64,000 nucleotides of DNA, from assembly GCA_032871835.1 (NCBI GenBank), contig CM065301.1:34480405-34544404 (forward strand). The letters run 5' to 3'. Below are positions 11,893-22,734 of this stretch, one piece after another (position 1 is the stretch's first letter; each line of letters opens with the position of its first letter). The stretch comes from Dipteronia dyeriana (Eukaryota > Streptophyta > Magnoliopsida > Sapindales > Sapindaceae). The notes beneath the pieces were generated by a model. That model saw only the letters and a program-made list of their open reading frames with translations. It did not search any database and was not told where the DNA came from. The position numbers were made by a program, and so were the translations under genes.

Positions 11893-12570
11893 TCATTTCT
11901 TAGCTGCTTGCTGATCACCCTGAACCTCTCCCACCTTGTCTCTTACCAGGAACTTAAGGAAATTGTGGTAAATAGACATGACCCCCTGCAGGGATGATAG
12001 GAATGGCCTCCCTGATATTGCTTTATAGGCCGACGGGGTATCCACCACCATGAAGTAGGTCATGATGTTTTGTTGGAGAGGTGCGGCTCCGATGATCACT
12101 GGTAGGATTTTTGATCCTACGGGTGTGCTGGAGTCCCCAGTGAAACCGTATAATGGAGTAGTAAAACTGTTGTAGCACCATTGCTTCAAGTTTAGTTTTT
12201 CCAAAGTTTCTTTGAATAGAACGTCGATGCTGCTACCAGTGTCAACGAGCACGCGGTGCACCATGAAGTTGGCAATTTGTACTGTAATGACCATTGGGTT
12301 ATCATATGGCTGCATAGTGTTAAAGACATCTGCTTCGGTAAACATGATCTGAGACAGCTGGGAGGGGTTGGTCGATCTCTGGTAGACCTTGAAGATATCC
12401 CGCCCCTCATCCCTACCAGGGACCTTCCTCGTATGATTTTTCCTAGAATTGTTAGAGGTGCCTGCCAGAGTGGGACCTCCGCTGATAGTGTGTATTACTA
12501 AAATTTGTTGCATCAGGTCTGCATGCTCTCCTTTACTCTTCTGGGCATGTTCCTGGATCTCGGCTTGCAC
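11893..12570 (-). pseudogene. Gag tail plus aspartic protease, element A
   Basis: Two hundred and twenty-five codons read without a stop, one of the longest intact coding pieces in the window. The N-terminal half is the gag-protease linker (IHTISGGPTLAGTSNN). The protease core has the active site VLVDTGSSIDVLF and later LYGFTGDSSTPVGSKILPV and FLSSLQGVMSIYH. The protease would process the polyprotein inside the particle. It is isolated from gag and from reverse transcriptase by stops on either side, so it is a relic although locally open. Confidence 0.9.
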
Positions 12571-14329
12571 CTACCTTCCCGTCTGAATGTTCTCCCTGAC
12601 TTATTGTAAGAACTCTATCAAGCATCCTCCTCTTATCAAAGCCTTGATCTGGTTTCGCAGGTTGTAGCATTCTGAAGTATTGTTCCCTACGTCCTCATGA
12701 AAGTCGTAATATTTGTAACGATTTCTTTTATCCACCGGGGCTTTCATAGGAGCGGGCTTCTGTAACAAACCCTTATCCCTAACGGCGAGGTTGAATTTTT
12801 CTCGGGAATCATTCAAGAGAGTGCAATGGTCATACCCCCTCTCATCGCGGGCTATAGGTGCCACTGTCCTAAGAGGTAGTAAAGCTTGAGGAGGAGCCCG
12901 TTTATCTGGATACCTTTCCGATCTGGGTTGAGGAAGAGGGAAACTGTATGTTGGTTTATTAGGGGGTTTGTTCCGGCTTTTCTGATCTTTCTCTGGTCTG
13001 GGAGCTTCCTTCTTTTGTCACTTTTCGGCTCTCATGTCGTCATGTTCCATCTTGATCTTGTACAGTTCATCGACCTTGATCAGTTCCAGAGCCCGATCAT
13101 AGGCTTTTTGGTAGGTTTCCGGAGGTCTTTTGGCAAAAGTCCGGAATAGTTTTCCCACCGATAAGTTTGTTCTGAAGTTGGCGAGGGTTTATCTCTCGGT
13201 GAAGACCCCCATCTGGATGACTCCCTTTTGGAACCGATTGATATAAGCTCGGAGAGTTTCCCCTCTCTCTTGGATCATATATTGTAGATAAATCGGGTCT
13301 TTCAGTCGGGGCTTAACCCTTTGGAACTGTGAGCAGAAATCAGTTAATAATTTGGTGAAAGAATCTACGCTTCCGACGGGTAGTTTCCTAAACCTGGTCT
13401 TAGCATATTCCGTGAGTGTAGTGGGTAACATCGGACACATAGCGGTCCTGGTTGTGTTCTGAACCTCCATCTGTTGAACGAAGCTCTCTAAGTGGCTCAA
13501 CGATTCTTCATTCCAGGAGAACCTGTCAGCTTTTATTTTGAACTTAGGCGAGAGCTCTGCCTCCAGGATCCTTCTGGTGAAAGGGGCGTTCATTTCACTT
13601 GGAGGATCTTTCTTGTTCTCTTTATACTTCCCCTTCTTCATCAATTGGACCTCTTTTTGTAGCTATGCCAACGGGTCCCTTAGTTGATTGCTTTCGGACT
13701 TCCTTGAGTCGATCTCGGATCCCTCTGATGAACTTGTGACCTCTACTCGCTTTCTTTTTTGGAGGGGGCTCGCTCTGGGGCTTTACTGACTTTCTTCTTC
13801 TTTACCCCGGGCTTCCCTTCATAAAGTCGTTGGGTGGAGAAGCTCTTCCCGTCCCAAAGGAAGGACATCTACCACTGATCTGACTTGTCGTGGTTGGTAG
13901 CGTGGCAACGTTTCGGGAACATGGCGCATGGGCCCTAGCATATCCCGGATCGAGGTCGGGAGCCCTGCTTTGTTATGAGTTGATTCCCGAGGGACAGGCC
14001 CCAAGCGATCAAAGGCGGGTTGCCTAGCCCCAGGCCTACTTGATTCCCCTTGATTGCAAAGACCCGTTTTTTGGATAGCGATACCCTCAATGAGTAGTCG
14101 AAGGCGGACGTTCTCTACAAAGGCTGCCGTTTATTGGTCAAGCTCGACCTGGCTTCCCAGAGGGGGATCCAGAGCCCGCACAGTAGCTGGCTGGTTAAGA
14201 ATCTGGCTGGATAGGAATCTAGCTATGGAGCCCGGATTTTTTCCTTTTAATCGGGACCTTTCGTGTCGATGTAACAGAAGGTTGTCCCGAGGTGCCCTGC
14301 TGCTGCCCTTGTGAGGAGTGGAGCTTCAT
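12571..14329 (-). pseudogene. Gag, element A
   Basis: Gag forms the particle and binds element RNA. The start is taken as the ATG at 14327-14329 (minus), which is conserved in place in C, E, F and B. The N-terminus reads MKLHSSQGQQQGTSGQP and then meets a stop near 14219. The capsid-like core (13189-13644) has SEMNAPFTRRILEAEL, SFVQQMEVQNTTR and SVDSFTKLLTDFCSQF and ends at a stop after GVFTER. The knuckle region (12601-12864) reads YYDFHEDVGNNTSEC, so the first Cys and one His of the C-H-H-C pattern seen in E are lost. Confidence 0.85.
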
Positions 14330-14384
14330 GATGACTTTGAAATAACGAACTTTTTGAATGTAAAAAGATAGTGGTGTGAAAGGT

Positions 14385-14402
14385 TTCCCACAGACGGCGC
14401 CA
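14385..14402 (-). promoter_or_regulatory. Primer binding site, element A
   Basis: TGGCGCCGTCTGTGGGAA lies five bases inside the 5' LTR on the minus strand. The first nine bases match the complement of the 3' end of plant tRNA-Asp, the primer common in Tat and Athila elements; the remainder is imperfect, so the tRNA assignment is tentative. Confidence 0.75.
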
Positions 14403-14407
14403 GAAAG

Positions 14408-15478
14408 TGTTGACGGGAAATTTGCTCGAGATGAGAATTTTCTGTTAACACTCTCGAGACCATTACCACGAAAGCAGTGGCCGGGATCGGTACCGTTGGT
14501 TCCCGACATGTTAAAGAGATAGACGAGTGGCTGAAATGTAATAACAGTAAATGAGAGCTCTATTATTGATATAATGCTTTAAGATACAAATAAATCTCTT
14601 GTTTGCTCACAATCTCTTGGATGTGTAGGGTGGTGGCAACTTGGTGCCTGTCGAATAGTGGAGATGAAGGTGACCGTGTTCTGAATCAGAATTTAGGCCC
14701 TCCTTCTATGTGTATATCTGTTGTTTATGATTTTCTGTCTCTATCGTTTGTTGTCGTCTCATTTTCCATGCTTGGCTTCACATATATATATCGTCCAAGT
14801 AGATTTTTTGTTAGCGAATACTCTACCGTAATCTCATGAATTCGTTCCCTCCTTATCGGGTGGGATTCGTTATTTAAATTTGAATTGTTGACGAAGATAA
14901 GTTTGTTTCCTTTTTTGAATTTAAACTCTTGACGTGTATGTAAATATTATGTGGAGATGATCTTGTGTGCACTCTTGCCATAGATCTTCATAGAGGTCAC
15001 CCTGCCAACTGCCCATTTCCCCGTAGAGTGAGGTAGACCCCTGCTCTGGCTCTGTTCTTAGAAGCTTAAGATGGATTTTCCCTGACCCGTTGGGGCTTGA
15101 AGTGCTCTTGTAGACCTTTTCGGGAGGTAGCTGGGGTAGTGTAGATTTGGGCATGACTCTTCCTTTATGTCTAGTAGGAACAGCGGGCATCTTTCGAATG
15201 TCTCTTGAGCTTGGAGACTTCCCCTGGCATTCACAGGGAGGTTGTGAAGTCCAACCTCAGAGCCAAGGTTCCCCGATAGATGGCATGGAGAAGCCCTGCT
15301 TCCAGTACTCTTTTGGGGGTTTGTCCCAGTCGCGCCTAGCTTTTCTTTTGGTAGCTTTGAAGCCGAACTGACCTTCCCTGTTCCTGCGGGGTGGCTTTAC
15401 GGTCTTTCTGGGCTTCATGATTGTCGATTATGGGTGGAAAATTTCTCTTTGACCCCTGGCAAAATTTCACTATTAACA
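14408..15478 (-). mobile_element. 5' LTR of element A
   Basis: A 1,071-bp LTR with TG...CA ends on the minus strand: it begins TGTTAATAGTGAAATTTTGC (right edge) and ends CCGTCAACA. Next to it lies the primer site. It is very similar to the LTR at 54962-56068 and belongs to the same subfamily. A TATA-like run (ATATATATA near 14785) fits a promoter. The outer flank, ATTTG, is foreign LTR X1, and the matching target duplication would lie off the window. Confidence 0.9.
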
Positions 15479-17206
15479 ATTTGGTAGTTAGAATCCTTAT
15501 CTAAAAGAAATCTATCCTATCCCATATTGCATATTTGATAACCGAATTTCATGTCTTTGTTAAAGATTAGGAGATTTCAATCTTTCCTAAGAAGGATTAC
15601 TTGATGGACAAGAATCCTATTCTTAGGTAGATTAACTTGGTGGTTACGAATCCTTTTGAAATAAGAATTCTACCATTAAGTCGTTTTACTTGGTGACCAA
15701 GAATCCTTTTTTAAAAAGAATTCTTTCATACACCAAGACTCTTAATCCAACTCAATAATTTGATTAGATAACTAATTCCTTTTATTTATCTACTTATCAA
15801 ATATAGTCTTTAACAATAACTATACTACCAACAATAGTATAGTTTTAGGAGACCATCTCCTATTAGGAAAAAGATTTTGATTTTTAATTAAATAATTAAT
15901 TAATCAACAAATTAATTAATTTCCATTTAATTAAATAATAAAATAAAAATAATATATATAAGCTATTCACCATAGCCCTTGCCACCCATACCTAAAATAA
16001 AAGGCCATATATTATTTTTCTTATTTTATTAAATCCATTGTACCTTAATAAAAAGTCCACATGTGAACTAGACCTATTCTTACAAAAAGAAACAAGTTCA
16101 CATGCCTTAATACAAATCTAGATGGACCCCTAAATTGGTCTGGTAGAATATATCAAGTGATCCATGCAAGTTCGTGTAATTGAGGATCTTTGCGGGCTAT
16201 CTAAATTTAAGCTCCAAAAGACACAACCCAATCAACAAATGATTCACTTAGGTCCGATCTATTTAATTTTAGTTCATTCCACTAAAGAACTAAAATTGAA
16301 CTCTTAAATGAAGATAGAATAAGTTGATGTTACTCATTCGTACCCTAGACAACCTTATTGGAGAAAATGTATCATCGTGAAGAATACCAGTAATCGCCAA
16401 GAGCTCATAGACCGCATATAGCTCTCCACGTTACCATATTTACTCATATGACCACATTTTGAACTTGGATATTTTGACTTGTCCAGGAGCCATGTTTCAA
16501 TAGACACTATTGAAAACTTAACGTTAAGATTTAAAATCCAATACCTCAAAACATACATATGATGGTATTATACTCTCATTCAATAAATGGAGACACGGTG
16601 TCCATATCTATAAATGAATTCCTCTATCGATTAACAAATGAATACCACCAAACTATCGAGGATAGACTATGTAATATAATCGTACTCATTGATAGCTCAA
16701 ATAATAACACTTGCAACCATAAGTCCATCATTTATCTCAGGATTGAGATAGACTCTCCGATTGTCTTCAAATGAAAACATTTATCCATTGACGGTTCTAG
16801 ATAAAGTATTTCATTTTGATCCTATTCAGTGCACCCAGTGCACTATATTCTTTTGCCCAAAGGCACCACACTTTGATGATTTTAGACTCGTCATAACACA
16901 TTTGATCCCACTCAAATGCTAGCAAAAGAATCTACAACTTAGACAAGATAAAGGCACCTAATATTCTATCTTAAGTTATGAATATTATTCAAGACTAACT
17001 AAAGAATTGTGTCTACCTCATACATATCTAGATGTATGAACAATTCTTCTTTTCTCATAGTCTTTTGACCTTATGATTATTTACTTTCAATTATAATAAT
17101 TAAACTATAAATGCTATAAGATTTGTTAAGCTATAAATAACTTTATTCATATGAAAAGATTGTTAATTACAATATTACACTCTTGCTATCGAGCATAATC
17201 CTAACA
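15479..17206 (-). mobile_element. X1: truncated copy of a foreign LTR
   Basis: This AT-rich segment is the reverse complement of the first 1.6-1.7 kb of the solo LTR X2 (41895-44255), ending at its terminus CCTAACA (reverse of TGTTAGG) at 17206. It is cut at 15478 where element A inserted. Small open frames inside it match frames in X2 on the opposite strand and are LTR noise. The remaining 0.7 kb of X1 should lie beyond element A's other end. Confidence 0.85.
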
Positions 17207-18218
17207 GGGACGAAGTTAGGCACGACCAGGTCGAGTCCTCACAAGAACACTGGAATCTGGGCTTCTCGAGGCCACCTATCCAGGAACCCCGATTTTTGGG
17301 ATTGAACTATAAAACCACCCCGTGAAAGTTAGGAGGGATCGTCGAGCTTAAGAAACACAAGAAGTGAAGCCCCGATAAGCAAAGCAAGCTCCCACCAGGT
17401 TAAGGCTCCCAGAGGTCGAGCTTAACTCGAATCCTAAAAGCTGGAAACCCACCAACCTTTCCAGGAGCCCGATGTCCCCTCCACGATACGAGGAGAAAGA
17501 GGACCTCTAAGTGAATCAGACCCGAGCTACCTCCCAGTAATGTTTACGAGGGGGTCCATCCCAAGCTTCTGAGGACAGAACCAAAGCATAGATATACCTC
17601 GCTCTACAAAACAATGAGTAGCTAATGCGATGACCTCCATGAAGAATCATGCCATTAATACATACAAGATCATATCTATGTTATAACTAACATTAAATTC
17701 TGCATACGTGTAAGACAAGAGTTTGTTTCCAAAAAGGAAACAAACTTATCTCCACCAACGATAATCTTGAGTCCGTTATTTACTCGAAGTCAATGACTAT
17801 AAGGAGGGAACAGGTTCAAAGAATCAAGGCAGGAGATACACCCGTTCAAATTATTTCGGCGTTGTATAAATATGCCTAAGTATTCTCAAGAACGAAGGAT
17901 ATTGAAAAAAAAAAGAAAACAAAGTGAAAGAAAGAAAGAATTACATCAAGCCTAAATTCTGTTATCAGAACACGGCCATTATGGTATCCGTTATTCGACA
18001 AGCACGAAGTTGCCACCTTCCTATGTCCCAGAGAGATTGTGAGTGTATGTGAGAAATTTCTATATATCACGAGTGTTCAATAATAAATCTCTCATTTGCT
18101 ATTATCATTCAATCATTCGTTTCTATCTAAGCAGGTCAGGTATCAAAGGTACCTCTATGGTAGTGGTCTCGAGGGTGTTAGTTGGAATTTCTCATCTGAA
18201 GCAAATTTCCCGTTAACA
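17207..18218 (+). mobile_element. 5' LTR of element B (5'-truncated)
   Basis: LTR sequence starts abruptly after X1 and continues to the terminus CGTTAACA at 18218. It shares GGCTTCTCGAGGCCACCTATC and the U3 hairpin with other family LTRs and is closest in wording to the solo LTR 46680-47839. TATAAATAT at 17865-17873 is the likely promoter box. Confidence 0.85.
17721..17745. promoter_or_regulatory. Conserved U3 hairpin in LTR
   Basis: GTTTGTTTCC and GGAAACAAAC form a perfect 10-bp inverted repeat with a five-base loop, about 120 bp before the TATA box. The same hairpin is perfect at 47183-47207 and has a single mismatch at 26184-26209. Function unknown; a transcription-factor site is possible. 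Confidence 0.5.
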
Positions 18219-18223
18219 CTTTC

Positions 18224-18241
18224 TGGATCCGTCTGTGGGAA
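18224..18241 (+). promoter_or_regulatory. Primer binding site, element B (mutated)
   Basis: TGGATCCGTCTGTGGGAA stands at the position where A and E have TGGCGCCGTC. The change of GCGCC to GATCC would weaken priming. Confidence 0.6.
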
Positions 18242-18296
18242 AATCACACATCACCATTTTTATATTCACAAGTTTGTTGTTTTACAGTTGGCGTAA

Positions 18297-20190
18297 ATGT
18301 TCGTTCCTTCCAAGAATAGCCAGGCACATCGGGACAACCTTCCGCTGCATCGACATAAAAGGTCCCGAAGAATGGAAGAAAATCCAGGCTCCATTGCCAG
18401 GTCCTAGACCAGCTAGCCACTGTACGGGCTTTGGATCCCCCTATGGGAAGCCAGGTCGCGCTTGACCAACAAGCGATGGCCATTGTGGAAAACGTCCACC
18501 TACAGTTGCTTGCTAAGGGTATTACTGTCCAGCAAGCAAACCTCTGCAATCGAGGGGAACCAAGCAGGCCTGGGACCTACCCCTCTAGAGCTAGTTCGTA
18601 ATAGAATGGGACTCCAACCCTCGATCCGGGATAGGTTAGGGCCTATACCCCTCGTTCCAGAAACGCTGCCACGCTACCAACCCAGACAAGTCAAGTCCGC
18701 GGTAGAAGTCCCTCCCTTAAAGTGACGAGAGTTTCTTCACCCAATGACTTCAAGGAGAGGAGCCTGAGCAAGGGAGGATGAAAACCAGTAAAGCGCTTAG
18801 GCAGACCCCCTCCTAAGAAGGAATCAAGTTGAGGTCACCAGCTCGTCAAAAGGGTCTGACAGTGAGAAGCCCGAGATTAACTTAAGGAAATCCGAGACCA
18901 AGCGCCTAAGAGACCAGTTGGCAGAGCTTTAGAAAGAGGTCTAACAGATGAAGAATGGGAAGTACAAAGAGGGCAAGAAGGACCCTCTAAGTGAGATGAA
19001 CACTCTTTTCACCAGAAGGATCAAGGACGTGAAGCTCTCATCAAAATTCAAAATGCCGACTGACAGATTCTCTGAGACTGAGGACCCCTTGAGCAATTTG
19101 GAGAGATTTGTTTAATAGATGGAGGTCCAGAAGACGACCAGGGTCACTATGTGTCGAATTTTCCCAACTACACTGACAGATTATGCTAAGTCCTGGTTTA
19201 AAAAGCTACCCGCTGGCAGCAAGGATTCCTTCACAAAGCTGTCAACTGATTTCTGCTTAAAATTCCAGAGAGTTAACCCCTGATTGAAGGATCCAATCCA
19301 TCTACAGTACTTGCTCCAGAGAGAGGGGAAACCTTCTGGGCTTATGTAGAGTGTTTCCACAAGGAAGTCATCCGGATAGGGGTCTTCACCGAGAAAGAAA
19401 CCCTCGCCAACTTCAAAATGAATTTATGGGCAGGCAAGCTTTTCCGGTCTTTTTCCAAGAGACCTCTAGAGACCTACCAAGAAGCCTATGATCGGGCTGT
19501 GGAGCAAATTAAAGTCGATGAACAACTCTAGGTCAAGATGGAAGACGACGATATGATAGCCGTAAAGCTATCGAAGAAAGAAGCTCCCAAGCCTGAGCAA
19601 GCTTGGAAAAGCCAGAACAAACCCCCCAATAGGTCGACGTATCGCTTCCCTATTTCTCAACTCATATCAGAAAGACATCCAGCAAAATGAACTCCTTCAC
19701 TGGCTTCACCTCCTCTCAGGACAATGGCCTAAATAGCTCAAGATGAGAGAGGATATGATCGCTACACCCCCTTAAATGCATCCCATGAAAGCCCCTGTCG
19801 ATAAGAGGAATCAATATAAGTATTGTGAGTTTTATAAAGACGTGGAACACAACACTTCAGAGTGCTATAACCTATAAAATCAGATCGAGCCTTTGATAAG
19901 CGGAGGATGTTTGGTAGAATTCTTACAGCAAGTCAGGGATAACATTTAGATTGGAACGGAAGTGCAAGCCAAGATCCGTGAGCACACTGAGAAAAGAAAA
20001 AGGGATCAGGCGGATTTGATGCAACAAATCCAGATAATACATACCATCAGCGGAGGGCCTACTCTGGCTGGGACCTCTAATAATTCCATGAAAAACCACA
20101 CAAGGAAAGTCTCTCGTATGGAAGAACGGTGGGGTATGTTTAAGGTCTACCAGAGCTCGACCAACCCCTCCCAATTGTCACAGTTCATTT
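18297..20190 (+). pseudogene. Gag, element B
   Basis: The ATG at 18297 aligns with the conserved gag start. The coding piece 18297-18720 covers the N-terminus in shifted frames. The core around 18950-19520 reads MKNGKYKEGKKDPLSEMNT and TDRFSETEDPLSNLERFV, followed by TAATAG where relatives have two Gln codons. The knuckle near 19820 reads YCEFYKDVEHNTSEC, keeping both Cys but not the first His. The frame reopens at 19962 (VQAKIREHTEKRK). Confidence 0.8.
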
Positions 20191-20740
20191 TCACCGAAAC
20201 GGATGTCTACAACACCGTGCAGCCTCATGATGATCCCATGGTGATCACAGTACATTGCCAATTGTATGGTACACCGTGTGCTCGTCGACACAGGCAGCAA
20301 CGTCGATCTCCTATTTAAAGGCACACTGGAAAGATTGAACTTGAAATAGTGGTGTTACAATAGTTGCACTACCCTGCTGTATAAGTTCACTGGGGACTCG
20401 ATCATACCCATGGGATCAAAAATCTTGCCAATAATCATTGGAGCCACACCTCTCCAGTAGTATATCATGATAGACTTCGTGGCGGTGGATGCCTCGTCGG
20501 CCTAAAATACAATATTAGGAATGCCGTTTTTATCATCCTTGAAAGGAGTCCTATCCATCTACCACAACGTTCTGAAGTTCCCAGTAGGAGACAAGGTGGT
20601 AAAAGTTCGGGGTGACCAGCAAGCAGCCAGAAGATGTTATGCAATGTCTGCCAACCCAATAGCTCTATCAAAACAACTTGCCCTGGTAACAACGATCCAA
20701 GATGGGGTAACCCCTATATGTAGAACCCATAAATCACCCA
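20191..20740 (+). pseudogene. Aspartic protease, element B
   Basis: HRVLVDTGSNVDLLF around 20270-20320 keeps the DTG active site. Downstream follow KFTGDSIIPMGSKILPIIIG, stops in place of Gln codons (LNLK*WCY, LQ*YIM), and an open tail FLSSLKGVLSIYHNVLKFPV to about 20730. A frameshift near 20250 separates it from the gag tail. Confidence 0.8.
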
Positions 20741-21009
20741 GACGTTGATCCCGTGGTGCCAAATAAGGAGGAGCAGATAAGGGAATGGGCCAATGACCAT
20801 TCAGTGGATAAGCTATAAGAGGTTCCTATCTGAATGGGTGATCCCTCGAAGGTCGTCAAAGTCGGAGCAACCATTGAGCAGGGAGTGAAAGAGGGTTTGA
20901 TCGAGCTCCTCAAAGAGTTCAATGATATCGTCCCTTGGAGTCACGATGAGATGCTTGGGATTCCGATGACTTTGGTTGATCACCGATTGACCGTGGATCC
21001 AACCTTCAA

Positions 21010-21640
21010 GCCCATCAAATAAAAAAGGCTTCACTTCTACACTGAAAGAAATATTACGGTTCAGGGAGAAGTGGACAAACTGACCCAAGCAGGCTTTATT
21101 AGGGAAGTACGCTAGCCCGAATGGATTGCCAACGTAGTTATGGTCACAAAGGCAAATGTAAAGTTGCACATATGCGACGTTTATTCGACATCAACCGGGT
21201 ATACCAGAAAGACTGTTTCCCTCTACCAAAAATTGATCAGTAGTTGACTCTACCTCTGGAAATAAGCTCTTGACCTGGAAAAGACCAGTTTCATTACACG
21301 GTGAGGTTTTTACTACTACAAAGTCATGCCTTTCGGGCTTAAAAATGCAGGAGCTACTTATCAACAGTTAATCAACTGGCTGTGTAAGCCCTAAATAGGA
21401 AAATCAATTGAGGTGTACATCGACGACATGAACACCAAGTCATCAACCTTTGGAGGTCATCTGGGCGACCTTCACAGAACCTTCATGATCCTAAGGGAAA
21501 ACCAGATGAGATTAAACCCTTCTAAGTGCACCTTTGGGGTGACTGCGGGGAAGATTCTGGGTTTCATGGTCCATGAGAGAGGCATAGAGGCTAATCCGAA
21601 AAAGATTAAGGCTATCCTGGATCTGGAGTCCCCCACATAG
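21010..21640 (+). pseudogene. Reverse transcriptase, element B (internal deletion)
   Basis: GEVDKLTQAGFIREV and EWIANVVMVTKAN open the domain. The segment that should hold the first catalytic Asp (FLGYNQIMMHPA in relatives) is deleted near 21260-21280, where the text jumps from a Leu-Leu-like codon pair to EKTSFIT. PFGLKNAGATYQ and VYIDDMNTKSS follow, and the last part (21413-21640) is open. The loss of a catalytic region makes this copy inactive. Confidence 0.85.
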
Positions 21641-21654
21641 TTTAAACAGGTTCA

Positions 21655-22255
21655 AGTCTTGACCGGTTAGGTAGCAGCGCTCAACAGGTTCATTTCTCGA
21701 TCTATCAATAAGTGTCTCCCATTCTTAAAAGCCATTAAGCAGGGAAGAAACATGAAATGGGACCAAGAGAGTGAACAAGCTTTTCAAGCCTTAAAAAAAA
21801 AAACCTATCAAGCCCTCCGCTCCTGGTTAAGCCAAGCCCTGGAGAAGAACTGCAAATCTACTTGGCAGTTTCAGAAACTGCTGTAAGTAGGGCCTTGGTC
21901 AAGGAATGTGGAGATAGGATCCAACAGCCTATCTACTACGTGAGTCATGCTCTAACCAAGCCCGAGAAGAACTATACCCTTTTGGAGAAGCTCGCTTATG
22001 CCTTGGTAACCTCAGCAAGGAAGTTTCGCCCTTACTTCCAAGCTCATTCAATAGCAGTAATGACAGACCAACCCCTCCTTCAATTCTTGCAAAGGCCGGA
22101 TATTTCTAGAAGGTTTATTTTATGGGCCTTAGAGCTCGCCCAGTTAGATTTAAGGTATAAGCCTAGGACCACAATTAAACCTCAGCCTCCAGCAGACTTT
22201 GTAGCCGAGCTCTCAATGTCCCCAGGTCAAGCAACCTCCACAGCAAAAAACATAG
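21655..22255 (+). pseudogene. RNase H (first), element B
   Basis: After a poly-A frameshift near 21795 (an A-run in the KKYL codons) the frame from 21862 to 22338 is open: AVSETAVSRALVKECGD, YYVSHALTKPEKNYTLLEK, YFQAHSIAVMTDQPLLQF and LDLRYKPRTTIK. It is the best-preserved RNase H in the window. Confidence 0.85.
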
Positions 22256-22289
22256 CCCTTGAGAAGATTCCAGAATCTGACGGCTGGCC

Positions 22290-22710
22290 GAGAGTTTGCA
22301 AGCCCTGTATCCTCTATTCTGATGGAGCTTTCGGGTAATCTGGGGAAGGAGCGGGCATAGTTCTAATCGACCCAGGAGGGACTGAGTGCTGCCACTGCTT
22401 CAGATTTGAATTTGAAGCCGCTAACAATAAGGCAGAGTATGAAGCTCTCTTAGTCGGAATAAAGGCAGCCGTGAGCTCGGGGTCGATTACCTGCAGGTCA
22501 GGAGTGACACGTTACTCATAGTCAACCAAGTCTCTGGGATTTTCAAGTGAAAGGGGATAACATGATTGCCTACCTGAAGCTAGTTCAACAACTTAGAAGC
22601 AAATTCAAGGGTTTCCGGATTGATCAAATACCTCGACAACAGAATCGTCGAGCAGACATCTTATCTAAGATAGCTGCGAATGGCAGCCAGATCTTACCAT
22701 AGGGAGTCCC
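22290..22710 (+). pseudogene. Second (archaeal-type) RNase H, element B
   Basis: The text reads LYSDGAFG followed by a stop, then GEGAGIVLIDPGGTECCHC, NNKAEYEALLVGIK and, after a frameshift, the SDTLLIVNQV-like box. The second acidic motif has NNKAEYEA where other copies read NNEAEYEA. Confidence 0.8.
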
Positions 22711-22734
22711 CCTACAAGTGAACTCTCTACCAAG

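Larger units (their letters stand above)
1..15478 (-). mobile_element. Element A: Tat-lineage Ty3/Gypsy retrotransposon, 3' end off window
   Basis: Reading right to left on the minus strand: 5' LTR, primer site, gag, protease, reverse transcriptase, RNase H, second RNase H, integrase, 99-bp repeats, remnant of the antisense gene, then two large tandem arrays. The right edge is a clean LTR terminus set into the foreign LTR X1. No 3' LTR is present, so the element, or what has expanded in it, continues past base 1. Membership of 1-6937 is inferred from continuity and from sharing the 99-bp repeat family in the same orientation; it could instead belong to a neighbouring element of the same family. 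All coding regions are disrupted. Confidence 0.65.

Noticed and set aside
16559..16774. Small open frame in X1 as a host gene
   Set aside because: The same sequence in X2 lies within an LTR bounded by a target duplication; the frame is short and lacks recognisable motifs.
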